This document shows positions 46,959-59,942 of a DNA stretch of 64,000 bases, one piece after another. This DNA is from Euryodendron excelsum (Eukaryota; Streptophyta; Magnoliopsida; Ericales; Pentaphylacaceae). A program made the translations under genes and the position numbers. The notes beneath the pieces were generated by a model. The model made no database searches. It saw only the letters and a list, made by a program, of their open reading frames with translations, and had not been told where the DNA came from. The stretch covers positions 16,959,001-17,023,000 of the forward strand of contig CM065384.1 of the NCBI GenBank assembly GCA_033060915.1. The letters run 5' to 3'. Within the stretch, counting starts at the first letter, position 1. Every line of letters starts with the position of its first letter.

Positions 46959-47853
46959 GTGAGTTTTCAAATTTTTGTTGATTTTGATGTGTAGAATTTC
47001 GTTTGAACTGTGTGAACAATGGAATTTGATGTTTTGGTATGTTTTGAACATTATGGTGATATTATCTTTGCATTTTGGTGTTTGTTTGGTTGAATTTGAG
47101 TGGTTTTACGTGATTATGTAAAGAGGATTTTTTGCAGGAATTGGAGGTTTATTCCTACAGGCTTGGGCATTGGGTTTTCTGACTAGATTTTTATGCCTTG
47201 TGCCTTAGAAAAATGTGTTTAACAACCGTGTGAAGTTTCGTGATTTTTTAAAAACTTAGTGAATTTTTGATTTTTTGAAAAATAGGAAAATACTTAGAAA
47301 ATTAGGAAAATGGGCAAACTTAAGAAATTGATAAAATTTTTAGAGTTTAAAATTTTTGAAAAATGTAGGGAATTTTTTAGAAAACCTTTGAAATGATTTT
47401 GAGGAATTTTAGGACATTTTTGAAAATCATTGATTTATAGGAAAAATAAAACATGTGTTTTGAAAATCTAGAAAAATTAAAAAGTGTGCGTGGGTGCTGA
47501 TGTCATGTGATTGTGACGTTGTGAAATGCACGATTTGTGTTTTGTGTTGATGTGATGGGTGTTGTAGGGACCATTTTTAAACAAAACTCCGCCAAAATTT
47601 TTAGAAATTCAGGAAAAGAGTTGGAAAAGGTTTAGAGTAAAATCTTTTTGAAGGAAAAAGAAAGAAAACCCTTGAGATTTGGTTTGAAGTTGGACAATCG
47701 AAAGGTGTAGAAAATTTATTTTGACTTATCATTTGAACTCCTTTTATTATTCTTTTTTTATTGTTTGTTGTTTATTTTGTTTTACTTTATTATGTTATTA
47801 TTTATCTGCATGTACGGTATATTAACACCTCTTACCTTACCTTACCTTTTCAG
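46959..47853 (+). other. Predicted 5'-leader intron of the antisense gene, element D
   Basis: Donor CGAAAA|GTGAGT, acceptor TTACCTTTTCAG, 895 bases, T-rich. Both sites and the length match the B copy. Confidence 0.5.
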
Positions 47854-47854
47854 A

Positions 47855-49699
47855 ATGGCAGATGTGGGTGATGATGGTTCTAAGAGGAGACGTCGCTCGA
47901 GGAAGGCGGCTCGGATAGATTCCACTGGCAGTTCCAGTCAATCTAGAGGTAGCTGACGATCTACCGGATGGGCCTTTTTCAGTTAGAGCGGACAGGGGAG
48001 TAGGCCACCTGTCGACCCCTTTCCTCCAGTTGAGCAGGCCTTTGCGGAGGAGATTGGTAGAGAGGAGGAGGTACCGAGTTTGGGCTACCAGGTCACCGAT
48101 TACGGGAGAGCCTCCTCTAGACACAGGCAAACGGATGCTGACTTGGGAGATCTGTAGATACCGAATGTCCCACCACTCGGGGATCTTGCTTATCACCCCA
48201 GTGTGTACTCTAGATAGCATTTGCCCCCTCCGCGGGTACACACAGCTTTCAGAGGGGCTGTTCATCAGGTCTTTGTAACTATGCAGTGGGTTGCCCCATC
48301 ATATCGTGCCTTCTTGGCTAAGATCGAATTTGGAGCCTTCATGGGAATACAGGCTTACTGCCTGAACCAACATTTGGTACTGGTGCTTGTTGTGAGGTGG
48401 TTCGGGGAGACCAGGACCTTCCATTTTGTCGGCTTCGAGTTAGGTCCCACTCCCTTGGATTAGGTGATTATCAAAGGGCTTTCCTTCGTTGGCCAGAGGA
48501 TCACTCTATAGTCAGTCAGTAGAGACAAGGCATGCATTCTGCTGGACTTGCCTCCTCCTGAGCGTTCTGCCTTCCCAGTCTCTTGGCTCAGTCAGGATGA
48601 CCGTACCTTTATTGCTGAGCTAGCGCCTGCCAAGCGGGACATTATGAGACGGCGACTTGTTTTGTACATCATCTTCAGCTGCTTCTACAACAACAACTAG
48701 TCGCTTGTGCTTTTTCATTTGGTGAGCATAGTAGTTGATCTCGGGGCTTTATCGGAACTGGATTAGGGGTCCTTCTCCTTTAGCTGCTTCCTCCGATCGA
48801 TGCGGGTCTGGACTTCTTCCCATTGGGGCAGCATGACTAGTTTCTGGCCCTTTCTTGTCTGGTGGAGCTATGAGTACCTGCTTATTCATCACCCTGTAAT
48901 TGTCGAGGATGACCTTTATCCCCGTGCTTTAAGGTGGGCTCGTGACCGGGTGGCCCAGCGATCGGAGATTACTGATTTTGTGACGCTACGGGCGAACTTG
49001 GAGTTGATTGAGGTGAGAGATGTGACTTGGCGGCCCTTCATTGGATTAGTTCATTATAAGACTGTACGGTTCTTGGTCCCATTGTCCTTGTCGAGGGCTG
49101 CTTTCTCAGTGATGATACTTGGGAGTCCTATCTCGGAGAGCGACACTAGCGGCAGTTTCATGAGAAGTTCCGGTTAGTAGGAGCTCCACCAGAGTATATG
49201 TTTGGGGCCTTGGTGGCGGGAGTGCCTATCCCCTATTAGGAGTGGCAGCCTGGTGCCGAGTTCCTGCTTCCTCCGGATATAGATTATGCTATGCACTTCG
49301 GGGCTCATTCTGTCGGTGCCTTCAACTGGTTTGAGGTAGTAGTTGGCGGGTACGTTGTGGGTCAGGAGGTGGTTAACTTGTGGTGCCTAGCCGGAGGATA
49401 TGTGCCCCAGGTTGAGTTTACTGCTATGAGAGACCAGAGGGATCAGTACCAGATGGAGTGGGATTAGTACCAGGCCGAGGTAGCTTCCTTGACAGCTTGG
49501 TTATCTCAACTGGGTGGTGGCGGGTTGTGTCGTCTTTTCTCCCCTTCTTTTTGCTCTGCTGTTTCTTAGTTCTTATTTGATGTGGCTGATTTTGGTTCTA
49601 TCTTCTCTGCAGGATGCTGGTACTTCGAGTAGTTATCCACCTCCTCCGACGCCGGGTTTCGAGGATTTTGATTCAGTTGACATTGACTTTGACCTTTGA
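47855..49699 (+). pseudogene. Antisense plant-mobile-domain-like gene of element D
   Basis: The ATG at 47855 starts MADVGDDGSKRRRRSRKAA, a basic N-terminus suggesting a nuclear protein. It shares with B the domain blocks RVHTAFRGA, FELGPTPLD, an LGALSELD block, FLVWWSYEYL, YPRALRWARDRVAQR and VRDVTWRPFIG, then a coiled-coil-like QYQ repeat and exon 2 ending DIDFDL plus stop. Many in-frame stops are present, more than in B. One TGA at codon 36 is shared with B and may be ancestral. The intron at 49524-49612 keeps its CTCTGCAG acceptor. Related to PMD proteins by motif pattern; function in the element is unknown. Confidence 0.68.
49524..49612 (+). other. Phase-0 intron position in the element D antisense gene
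   Basis: 89 bases between GGCGG|GTTGTG (drifted donor) and CTCTGCAG|GAT. It aligns with the 88-base B intron. The exon 2 frame is open to the stop at 49697-49699. Confidence 0.6.
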
Positions 49700-51606
49700 T
49701 AGATGCCCCTTGTGGAGACACTGATCTACTTTTGCCCCTATTCTTGAGATGTATTTATGTTAAACAGTTTTATTTTGTAAGTTTTGTACAAAGATGCATG
49801 GATAGATAAATACATTTATGATATTTAAAACTAGGCATATGATTGGATGTATGTGTTGGATGATGATGTTATGTATCCATTACATGAGTTGATGTTGGTG
49901 ACTTATGTTTTTACATAGAGTTATGTCCTATGCAAAGCTCATGGATTTTGTTTTATTTTTGATTTTTATATGCACATATTAGAAATACATTAACTAATAG
50001 AATGACAAGGGGTGTTGTCGAACTCAATATCTTTGGAATGGCAACTCCGTCCTTTTTTGGGGGCTAGCCTTTCCTCTAGTTCAACCTTACCTTGATTGGA
50101 TGATAGCACTTCGTACCTTTCTCAACCCTTTGATTACCTCCGACTCTTTGCCTCGGGGTTAGTGTATATGGTTGTTGGGCTAAAACTCTCAACTTTCAGG
50201 TTTTAGCAACAGCTTACCTGACCTTCAGCAGAGTGATAAGTGGCCAGTCCTTTCAATCTGAGGAGACTTTGTTTGGGACCGTAATGCAGGCTAGGTTATG
50301 GGGTTTCAGAAGCAACAGGATATGTAGGCTCAAATTCAATGTTGTTTTCAACAGGGTTTAGATTCGTACCATCCTTGACTTTTTTTCAGTAGGGCTAGCA
50401 TCCCTCTTTAGCTTTGGCAATGTATCTAGCTCATTTAGATGAAGCAATCTATTTTCAATTAGAGTGGACTTTAGTAGGGTTGTAATGTAGGCCATGGTTT
50501 TGGGATTTTGCAAGAAAGGATAAAGGCTCAAACCTATTGTTTCTACTGGGTTTCTTTGTAACCTAGGATCACCTTTAAATTCACTTTTTCTCAGGGTGAA
50601 AATGACTCTTTTCTTTCACCCTTTCTATATGTTTTTTGAGAGAAACATGACTCTTTTCTCTTTCAATCTTCTTATTATGCATTTGAAGATGACTCAATCA
50701 TGGTTTTCTTTAGGCTTTTCCTTAGATTTTTTTTTTTTTTTTTTTTTTGCCTCTTGCCCCTTGGCAACTCTTTTCCTTCGCTTTGTCCTTTTTACCCCTT
50801 TTCTTTCTTTTTATAAAACAAATAATTCTTCAACCCTTTTTCCTTAGACCTTTTCCTTGGCAGTTCAATCTAACCCAATGTGGGCGGTGATCCCTAGGTT
50901 GGGATTTTTTTTTTAAAAAAGGATAGATAGCTCTATGGGTTTGGCAAGGGGTTACTTTTGACTGTATGGGAAATAAAATGAGGGCCTCTCTTCACTTTGA
51001 ACTAGATTGCTTGATCTATAGAGTCTTCAATGCTGCCTTAGCATAGTGGGGGTGGATACCATTCGTAGAGTTCTCAAATATTGTCTGCCCCAGTGTGGGG
51101 AGGACAATCTTGGATCGGGGTTGACAAAGAAAATTTTTGCTTTTCGCGAGGCACTAGGGGTTAAGCAAAGGGAATATAAACACATTTGTTTTTATACAGG
51201 AAAATGAAAGATGACTCCTCTTCATTTTGATAGCCTAGCCACGCATTGCTTAACTTTGGAGTCTTGCAAGTGTTGCCTTTAGGTAGTTCCCTCACTCATC
51301 CTTATTATCTCTTTCTTTGGGAAGCCGATCATTTGGTGAGTGGTTAACTCATACTATCATCCCTTCAAGCAAATCATTCCATGAAACAGACCATGCGCCT
51401 TTATATAGGAAGTGGCTATCATTCCTAAGAGAAAATAGGATAACAACAATGAATAAAAAGCTTTAGTCATTTTATTATACTAGCATATAGTTCTGTTTTA
51501 AAGAAACAAAAATGCAGATATTAATTTAAGGACAAAAATATAAAAGGGGTAAAAAGAGGGTGGGTGAAAACACCCCTCTCTTCTACGCTTTTGATGGAAG
51601 CCCATT
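49700..51606 (-). other. Element D spacer between antisense gene and gag
   Basis: About 1.9 kb, non-coding, longer than in B. It includes a 22-base T run (50727-50748) and a patch conserved in B near 50790-50950. The right end matches positions 1-407 of the window (element A). Confidence 0.65.
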
Positions 51607-53609
51607 TTAGTAAGGCCTTGGGACAATGCCCACATCTTCGATACTCCATTCGTGATTTGGGTCCTTGGCCAATGTAAGACAGGCAAAAGCTTCTGCTAGA
51701 GCTCGAGACATATCAGCAATGATGGAGCAATCAATAGCTTCATTGATCTCTTTCTTGTTCTTTGCAACAGGTCCTTCTGTAAATAGGATGGCTAATTCAC
51801 CTCCTTTTAACTCGAACGGCTCTGTCTGTGCTCTTGGCTTCTCTACCCCCCAGCTCATTTCTTCATAATTGTACTCAGTCGTGGGCCAAGGGTTCTCTAG
51901 TAAGTGACATTCTGCCGCGGCATACTTTGGATGCAAAAACTCAGCGCCCCATCCATCAACAACCATGTTTTTAGCAAGCTCTTCTTCCAGAGGCATTGGC
52001 CCCTCAACTGGCCAATCCAAAGCATCAGGCACCTCATGAGGGTCATAAAGATAGATCGAGCATAATAGGAAGTCTTCCTCCTAGTTATCTCCTTCATCGG
52101 TCTCCCAATCGTCCTCATAATCTTTGACCTCGAGCTCGTCGAACTCTCCCTTGCATCCCATTTCTACTAGTATCATGTTGACGGTGTGATCCAGTAGAGG
52201 GTTAGTGGTCACATTGGGGGTCGGAGCAAGTTGTATCGGCTGCAAATCAATAGTCTTGTTGTCGATCAAGTCTTGGATTTTGTGCCTCAGAGCGAAGCAA
52301 CTTTCAGTGTCGTGCCCTTAGCCACCTGAATGATATTCACATGTAAGGGCGACACTAAAGGTTGGGGGTAGAGGGCTTGGCAATGGGCTTCAAGATATTG
52401 TTCTTCAGTAAATTATGGTAGGCTTCAGTTTGGGTGCAAGCTAAGGTGTCGAAGGTACGAATGCGTCGAGCGGGTCTATTAAAGTTGGGTAGTGCCCTGA
52501 CAGGGCCATAGTTAGAGGTTGGAACAGGCATTGTTAAGGGGGGTAAGGGTAAGACAAGGTGTGATTGTAGTGGTGGACGGTATTGGGGTGGTTGGCTAGG
52601 CAAGATGGCAGGCACTTCGCTTTCCTTCCTGACTGTTCCCTTTGTAGTAGCCACTCTCTTGGCTATGTTGGCGGTATTTTCTCTAGTCTAGGCGTAGGAG
52701 TCTGTAATCCTCCCTGTCTTAAGGCCATTTTATATTATCCCCCCCTGCATGATGAGCTCGAAGAAGCTCTTCCCCACACTTATGCAGAGCTTCTTATAGT
52801 ATATACCTTGAAAAGTGTGCACAAACAGTTGTACGTACTCCTTCTCTTCCAACGGGGGATTGACTTATGCGGTAACTTCTCTCCATCTCAAGGCATAGTT
52901 TTTGAAGCTTTCCTTTTCACCCTTGCTCATAGTCATCAGGGACCATCAGTGAGAGGTGAGATCGATATTGTGACGATATTGGGCTTTAAATGCATTGACC
53001 AGCTCGATCCAGGTTGTGATCTTTCTTAGGTCCAAATGACCAAAACCATTGTAGAGCAGACCTCATGAGGCTGTGTTGGAATAGCTGCATGTGGAGCTTC
53101 GGATCGTTGCCGTGACCACTTAGCACTCCAGCATAGACACAAAGATGAGCGACGGGGTTACCAGTGCCGTCATACTTCTGGAAGTCAGGCATTTTGAACC
53201 TAGCAGGTCTTGGGTGGTAAGGAAAGAAACATAACTCGTCATAGGCAGTGAACACATAAGTGTCGTGCCCATGGGGAATTTGCAGTGAATCCTCTAGCCC
53301 TTAGATTTTCGAATTGAGCGGGTCTAGGGGGACCATCTTTACGACAGGTGAAAGTAATATGGACTCGTCCTCTTCAGTGCTGATCCCTTTAGTATCTTCC
53401 TTATTCCTCCCCGCATTGTCAGACTGAAGCACGATCCTTAGATTAGCGAGTTTGGGGTCCTTTGACGAAGTCATGGATGATGATGGGACCGTAGCGGTAT
53501 CCTTCATAGCCATAGTTTGAATGAGTTTGAGCACCTCATCCATCTTGGTCCTCATTTCGTTGACCTCTTCTCGAGAGACTTGAGATGATTCTTCAGGATT
53601 AGCAGACAT
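51607..53609 (-). pseudogene. gag: Element D gag
   Basis: The start at 53609 gives MSANPEESSQVSREEVNEM, followed by about 100 open codons. 53255-52986 carries FPYHPRPARFKMPDF. A frameshift follows at SFGPKKDHN, the same break as in C. 52654-52355 and 52269-52081 cover the proline-rich linker and the knuckle region, where a TAA replaces one residue inside C-x2-H-x5-H-x4-C. 52032-51607 is the acidic tail ending EDVGIVPRPY plus stop. The stop position agrees with A and B, which defines the natural end of this pol-less gag. Confidence 0.83.
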
Positions 53610-55154
53610 CAGTGATGCTCTTTGCTGGGTGAAAATGGGATCCCTAGATGGATGTTGCCCTTTCTTGGGAGCAATATTGACTCAATGCAGGGTGACCTCT
53701 ATAAATAAAAAGGAAGAAAGAAAAAGACAAAAACACAAATCGTAAGTCAGTTTCTAATTTTTAGGGAGCTTTATGCGATGCATGTCCTAGGGTGCCCCTC
53801 TTCACAGGGAAGACTATACATGGTGCATTGGCTCACTTTTGGAGATAAGGGATTTGACCCTGTATACAGATACCTTACTGTCGAGCAGGAACCTTTCCTT
53901 CGTTCATGCATTTATTTACTCACTCATTTGCGGAAAATAAAGAAATACATTTAACTTCGGGTTTAATATACACAAGAATTGAAATACATTTAACAGGTGG
54001 CGAGGGAACATGCTCCTTTGGGGGTTCCACCAATCTAATTTTACAAAGGAAACCCTAAACTACTCTTGAGTCTTCGGATTCGCCTTCGTTGGATTTGATG
54101 TCAAGGAGGTTGTTGAGAGACCTTATTGATCAATTGCCCTTTGTCTTCTTGACAATCCTATCTCCGTGAGCATGGAGGGAATGGGGCCCCTCTTATGGAA
54201 TGAATTGATATACATGGCATGAGTCCTTAGGGTTACATGGGAACCCTTAGGGTTTAAGTAGGTTTAATGCAAAGGAGAGTAAACTAGGTGTCACTCTCAA
54301 TGGGTTGATCATATGCATAAGAATGCGGTGACTTGAGTTACTTGGAACTCTCGTCTTAACATAGAATACGGGATGCATGAAAATGGATGCATAAAGTATA
54401 AGGAAAGAGAATACAGTTAAAGTACATATGCATGTATGAGTAGTTAGACAAGCATTATAACAGTACGAATATAGTCATTATAACAACAGGAATAGACAGA
54501 TATAAATGAAAATAAGAGCAGTCGCCATTTCCTCCATGGTTTTGGAAAACGGTGTGCGTGTCTTAAATTAGGTAGAGATTCGACTATGCATGGTGTGTAT
54601 ATGAGCATGAGGTTGAGGGTTGACTAATGCGTCCTAAAAAGGCTCGCTCCCCGGATCTTCAAACCTAGGCCCACTCCCCGAGATGATGCCATGATCGGTT
54701 GGTGATCCGAGCGGGGAAACCATCAAGAGGCCGTAGGCGAAGAAACTGACACAACATCTTGCCCACAACCAATATACCATTCCTCCTTTCTAACTAGAAA
54801 GGTCATATCAGGCTAAAAATGCAAGTATACAAAATGTAGGTGCGCATGCAGTGTGTGAGATTTTTGAAAGCGGAGGAAAGAGCCCAACAACTTCCATCCA
54901 TCCTATTCATCACATTCATGCATAACAATTAATAAAATTTAGACAAAAAGTGCACCTACAAAACAAAGATGCAAGAGTTAGTATATAGATGGCAAACTTA
55001 ATACAAGATAATATGAATAAATGAATGTTTTTTTTTTAAACAATTTTGAAAATTTGGTTTTAAAAATTTAAAGTGAATTGGATTGAACAAGTTAATTGAA
55101 GACTCTACATGTGTGAAGGGTAAAGAGACATAACTACGGCCTAACCCTCTAAGT
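53610..55154 (-). other. Element D leader between PBS and gag
   Basis: Very similar along its length to 40227-41770 of element C. No supportable ORF. Confidence 0.7.
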
Positions 55155-55173
55155 GTCTCTAGTGGAGTCGCCA
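55155..55173 (-). promoter_or_regulatory. Primer binding site of element D, tRNA-Arg
   Basis: Plus-strand GTCTCTAGTGGAGTCGCCA, two transitions from the tRNA-Arg(ACG) end, two bases from the LTR. Confidence 0.87.
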
Positions 55174-55175
55174 AC

Positions 55176-58100
55176 TGTCGCTCCCAGATTTTTCGCACTT
55201 GAGGAATACACACACAAGCAGAAAAAATACTGTACTCTCTCATTAGAACTCACCCTCCTAAAAGAATGAGTGCGACTAGGTTTGAATTGAAAATTGATTT
55301 GAATAAAGGGCTTTTGGAAAACATTTGGAGTCGCCACCTAACTTGATTAAGGCGAGTTAGGTCACCTAAAAACTAAGCATAATCCAAAAACTACACTTAG
55401 GGTTTTTGAAAATGATTTTAAAAATACTTCCTCAAGAGAGGATTTTTAGGAAAACAGGTTGTTTGGCAACCTTTAGAAAATAATTAAGCCTTTTTTGAAA
55501 ATAAACTCCATTTTGGTCTTTCGAAAACAGTGATCTAGGTTCGGAGGTTGGTTGCATGTAAATAAGACACATTAAGCCATCACCTTACCCCGCCCTTGCG
55601 GTACCTACATGTCGATTTACTCTAGATTCACCTATAAGAGTCTTCAATTAACAAATGTCCAATCCTATTCATTTTAGAAAATAATTTTTAAAAAGACATG
55701 ATGCATGACATGCAAGTGCTAGAAAAAAAAAAGTTAGAAAATAGATTTGGAAAGAAATTGATTTGAAAGAAATTTGAAAAGATAGATTTGAAATCAGAAA
55801 GTTTTAGAAATTGGAAATAGAAATTTGAAATTAGAAAAATAGATTATGGAATTGAAAACTTAAAGAACGTTGTAGAATTGGAGATTTGAAAGAAGTTGTG
55901 AAAATATAAGTTTGAAAAAGGTTGTGAAATTGGAAACTTCAAAAAGGTTGTGGAATTTGAGACTTGAAAAAGGTTGTGACCGCACCCATGAGGGTTGGTT
56001 ACATATCCTTTTTGAGGAATTAGGTCAGTCGTAGTTCGGACAAGAGTTTGATAGAAAATAGAATATATGATTGAATGAAAGAGATTGAATTGGAATTTGG
56101 ATTGAAAGATTGAGAGATTAAACTTTGATTGGAAGATTTGAAAAGATTTGATTTTGGAAAGCTTGGTTTTAGGAAACCTAGACTTAAGAAAGACTTGAGA
56201 CTTAGGAAAGATTCGACTCGAGTGTTGAACTTGGAAGATTAGGAAAGATTGGATTTAGGAAGGGTAAGAATTAGGAAATGTTCGAATTAGGAAAGTTTCA
56301 AAATAGGAAAGTGTCATTTTTGAAAAATTTCGTTTTAGGAAAGTTTCAATTTAGGAAAGTGTTGGATTAAGAAAGTTTTGAAATAGGAAATATTTCGTTT
56401 TAAGAAAGTTTTGAAATTGGAAAGTTTTGAATTTGGAATGTTTTGAAATAGGGAAGTTTGAAAGTTGGAAAGTTTAGAATTTAGAAAGTTTTAGATTTGG
56501 AAAGATTTGAAGTTTAAGGAAGTTTAGAATTTTAGAAATTTTTAGAGTTTGAGTTTTAGAAAATCTTGCGATTATGAAATGTTTGAGTTTGAGAAAGATT
56601 TAAAAACTTAGATTTGGAAAGTTAAGATTTGGAACGAGATAGAATTAGGAAATAGTTGAATTAGGAAAGATTTGGAAGCTTAATGTTTAAGAAAATATTT
56701 AAAAGTTTAAGTTTAGGAAACTTAAGGTTTAGGAAAGTACTAGATTAGGAAAGAGTTGAATTAGGAAAGATTTGGGTTTGGAAGGATTGAGATTCCTATT
56801 TCCTAAAGCAAGGGATTGGATTTTGTTCCTAAAAAGAGATATTTTGATTTTGTTTCCGAAAACGGAGGATAGGACCTAGTTTCCTAAAGGGAATATTGGG
56901 TTTGGTTTCCTAAAGGGAAGATTAGATTTGACATGGATTTGAAAAGGGAAGTTCTAGAAACCCTAGATTTTGGAGACTATAGTTTTGATGTTAAAAGGGG
57001 TTTTGGAAATATATATAGTTTGATGTAGAAAACAAGAGGTTTTGGAAACCTAGGATTTGAGGCCAAAATAAGGGATTGGAAATCATGCTTTTAGGAAGGA
57101 AAATTAGGGTTTCCTAATTGTGGATTCTAGGGTTTGACTTGGACTCTAAGGAAGGCGATTTTAGAAAGTGAGTTTTTGGAAAGTGACACTTGAAGAGAGT
57201 TTTTGGAAAGGGGATTCTTGTAAGGAGATCGTTGGGAAGAGTTTTTAGCAAAGAGATTTAGGGAGAGAGTTTTATAAGAAGGAAACCTATGGAATGTTTT
57301 TAGAAAAGGAATTTTGAGGAGGGTGTTTTGGAAAGGAGTTTTTAGGAAAGTGAGTTTTGTGGAGGAAAGTTTTAGAAAAACAACTTTGAAAAGGAATTTT
57401 GAATACGAGGTTGAAGAGAATTTTTAGAAAGTATGTTAAAAGAGAGATTTTTTGAAGGAGAGATTTAAAAAGAAGAGTTTTTAGAAAGTATATAAAATAT
57501 CTCACTTTCCTAAAGCGATTCTAACCCTAAGAAGATTAGAACCACTTTAAGAAAATGGTTTTGAAAACAACAAAGGTTTTGAAAATATGGACCATATTGG
57601 CCACTTTAAATGTGACACTTTCCTAAAGTAACCCTAGCCACGGAAAGGCCAGAATCACCTTAGGATTGTGATTTTGAAAACAAGTTTTGAAAAAGATGAT
57701 TTTGATGCAAGTTTTGAAAACAAGTTTAATGCAAGCTTTTGAAAACGAGTTTGAAAACGAATTTTGAAATAATGAAAGATCATGATATGCACAATGCAAA
57801 TTGAGATCGTGAACATACAAGGTTAAGGCTTCACCACATAATTAAGGGGGCCGAACCCACGTGGTCTCCGGTTAGACTAAAAGAAAGCCCCCGACACGGT
57901 GACTCTCCAATTGCCTAATCCTACACATAGACCGGGAATTCCCTTGTTTCAAGCATGCAAGAAGAGGGGGGGGGGGAGAGAAGATGGGGGATTAAAATAG
58001 AAGAAAACCCAAGTGGGTTAGGAGAAAGAAGAGAAAGGGGAAGATGCGTAAATGTAAATAAGAAACCTACCTTGTGTATTCTTTATTTTGCTTAGCTATG

Positions 58101-59942
58101 CGTGCTTTGCTTTGCTTGTATTGCTTCGGTCTTCAGTATTCACTTTAGTCTTCAAGAGTTTGTCTTCGATCTTCAAAGCTTTATAGTTGCAGCAATCTAA
58201 GTTTTCAATGAAGGGTTGGAGGCTAGTGTATGAGTATATGAGGGTATATGAGTGTATAGGAGGCTAGGGTTTGTGTATGGAGGCTAGGGCATGGGAAAAC
58301 CTAAGGAGAATAGGGTTTAGAGAGGCCACGAGCTCTGTATATTGAAAAGTAGGGTTTTTAGACTGAGTTTGCAGACCTCTTTCACACTGGAGGAGGCTCT
58401 GTATTTATAAAGAACGAAATGACCTGGCGCTTGTTACAGTGGTGCCAGGGCAAAGTTTACATTGGCGTCAGGCCATTTTTTGACTTACCACCACTAGTAG
58501 TGGCATCAACCAGTTTGGAAAGTTTTAAGGTCGGCAAGCAACATATCTTGAGAAGATTTGGGCGCCTGTACTAGTGACTACCATGCAATTTTTATACTAG
58601 CTTCACTAGGAGTGACTCTGGAAGGTCTGGGAAGGATTTTAAGGGACTGGGAATGGCCCAAAAGGCCGGAAAAGGGCAAGAACCCTTAGAATAGGGTCCC
58701 AGAGGTAATGAACTTGAAAAATTATGTCAGAATTTGTTAGAGGGATCGACCGAGCCATTAGGTGCAAAACGGTCAATCAGGCTGGGAAGTTGCCGAGACG
58801 GACTTGGAATGTCCCGGAAGAAGACTCGAGATTTGGAAACATTATTTAGAATGTTCCCAAAGGTTACCGGCTTGATACCCAGAGCCGGTGTGGTCGGAAA
58901 AGGCGACCGGCCCACTAGAGGCAAAAAGGTCATTTTGTGCCGAGTTTATCGAAATTGACTCGGAATGATCCAAAAAGATAAAGAAGGTTGAGAACAATAT
59001 AAGAAGCATTCTCAAGAGGTTATCGGTTTGATACCCAGAGGTGGTGTGGTCCCTGGGGCATTCGGATGCCTAGGGACAAAATGGTGATCTTGACTAAAAA
59101 GTCTCGGAATTGGCTCGAAACTGACTAGAAGTCACCTAATCATACAGGATTGACTTTAAGACAATCTTGGAAGGGTGGACTTACCATTCTGAGGACTTAG
59201 GTGCATCCTCGAGAAATGTGCCAAAAAATGGCCCTAGGGGCAGTTTGGTCATTTTTTACCGGAGTGGACTAGCAGGCACTGGTGTTGACCTGGGTTTTGA
59301 GTGTTTCAGGCACTCTAATGACAATCTCGTGATACAAGGGTTTGCTGGTAATTCCCTATATCGACCTGCTTGTGCGTATTTCTGCTACTCTGACGGTTGC
59401 GATGTTTACGAGTACTTCCGCTACTCTGACGGTTCGCAATCATTCCCGAGACTACCTGATCTCGGGAAGCTGCTAAAGGGACTTAGCGCTTGAGAAGTTA
59501 ACTTTCTCAGAAGGTGTGCCGAAATGGATATTTCTACATTGGTGGGCTGGCAGGCGCCAAAGGTGGACCGTTCTACCATTTAGCGGACTTGGGATCTCGT
59601 CCTGGTTGATAGGTTGAAAGGGGACTTATTGTCTTCGAAAAGACGTGCCTGATTTGAAATTGGAAAGGGGACTTACCATCTTTGGAAAGACATACCTGTT
59701 GAAAATGGAAAGGGGACTTACTATCTTCCAAAAAACGTGTCTGATTTGGAATTGGATCTAACAATGCCCATAAGGGCTTCTTGTTCATTTTGCCTCTATT
59801 TGGGCCTGGTGGGCCCGCGAAGCGATGGATAGACAAGATTAAACTTGAAAAGTTTTTTTGACTCAAACAATGTTCACATCGACTTGAATACAAGTCTGGA
59901 CGGACTGTAGACTGCCGAGCAGTAAAAAATAGGGTGCTTACA
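55176..59942 (-). mobile_element. 5' LTR of element D (4.8 kb)
   Basis: It starts TGTCGCTCCCAG and ends AGGGTGCTTACA. The purine-rich tract covers about 56060-57500, a G run lies near 57965-57975, the TATA box is at 58399-58410, and 157-bp-type units are at about 58750-59090. The short array is at 59620-59760. It closely resembles the shared LTR 41792-46520. Confidence 0.92.
58399..58410 (-). promoter_or_regulatory. TATA box of element D 5' LTR
   Basis: Plus-strand CTGTATTTATAA reads TTATAAATACAG on the minus strand. Confidence 0.68.

Larger units (their letters stand above)
41792..59942 (-). mobile_element. Element D: pol-less Tat/Ogre-like gypsy element, 18.2 kb
   Basis: Minus order: 5' LTR (59942-55176), PBS, leader, gag (53609-51607), long spacer, opposite-strand gene (47855-49699, plus), PPT, shared LTR (46520-41792). 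No RT or integrase is present. The right boundary joins copia RT at 59943 (flank TAACA). The left side continues directly into the PBS of C, so no target duplication can be read there. Confidence 0.87.
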
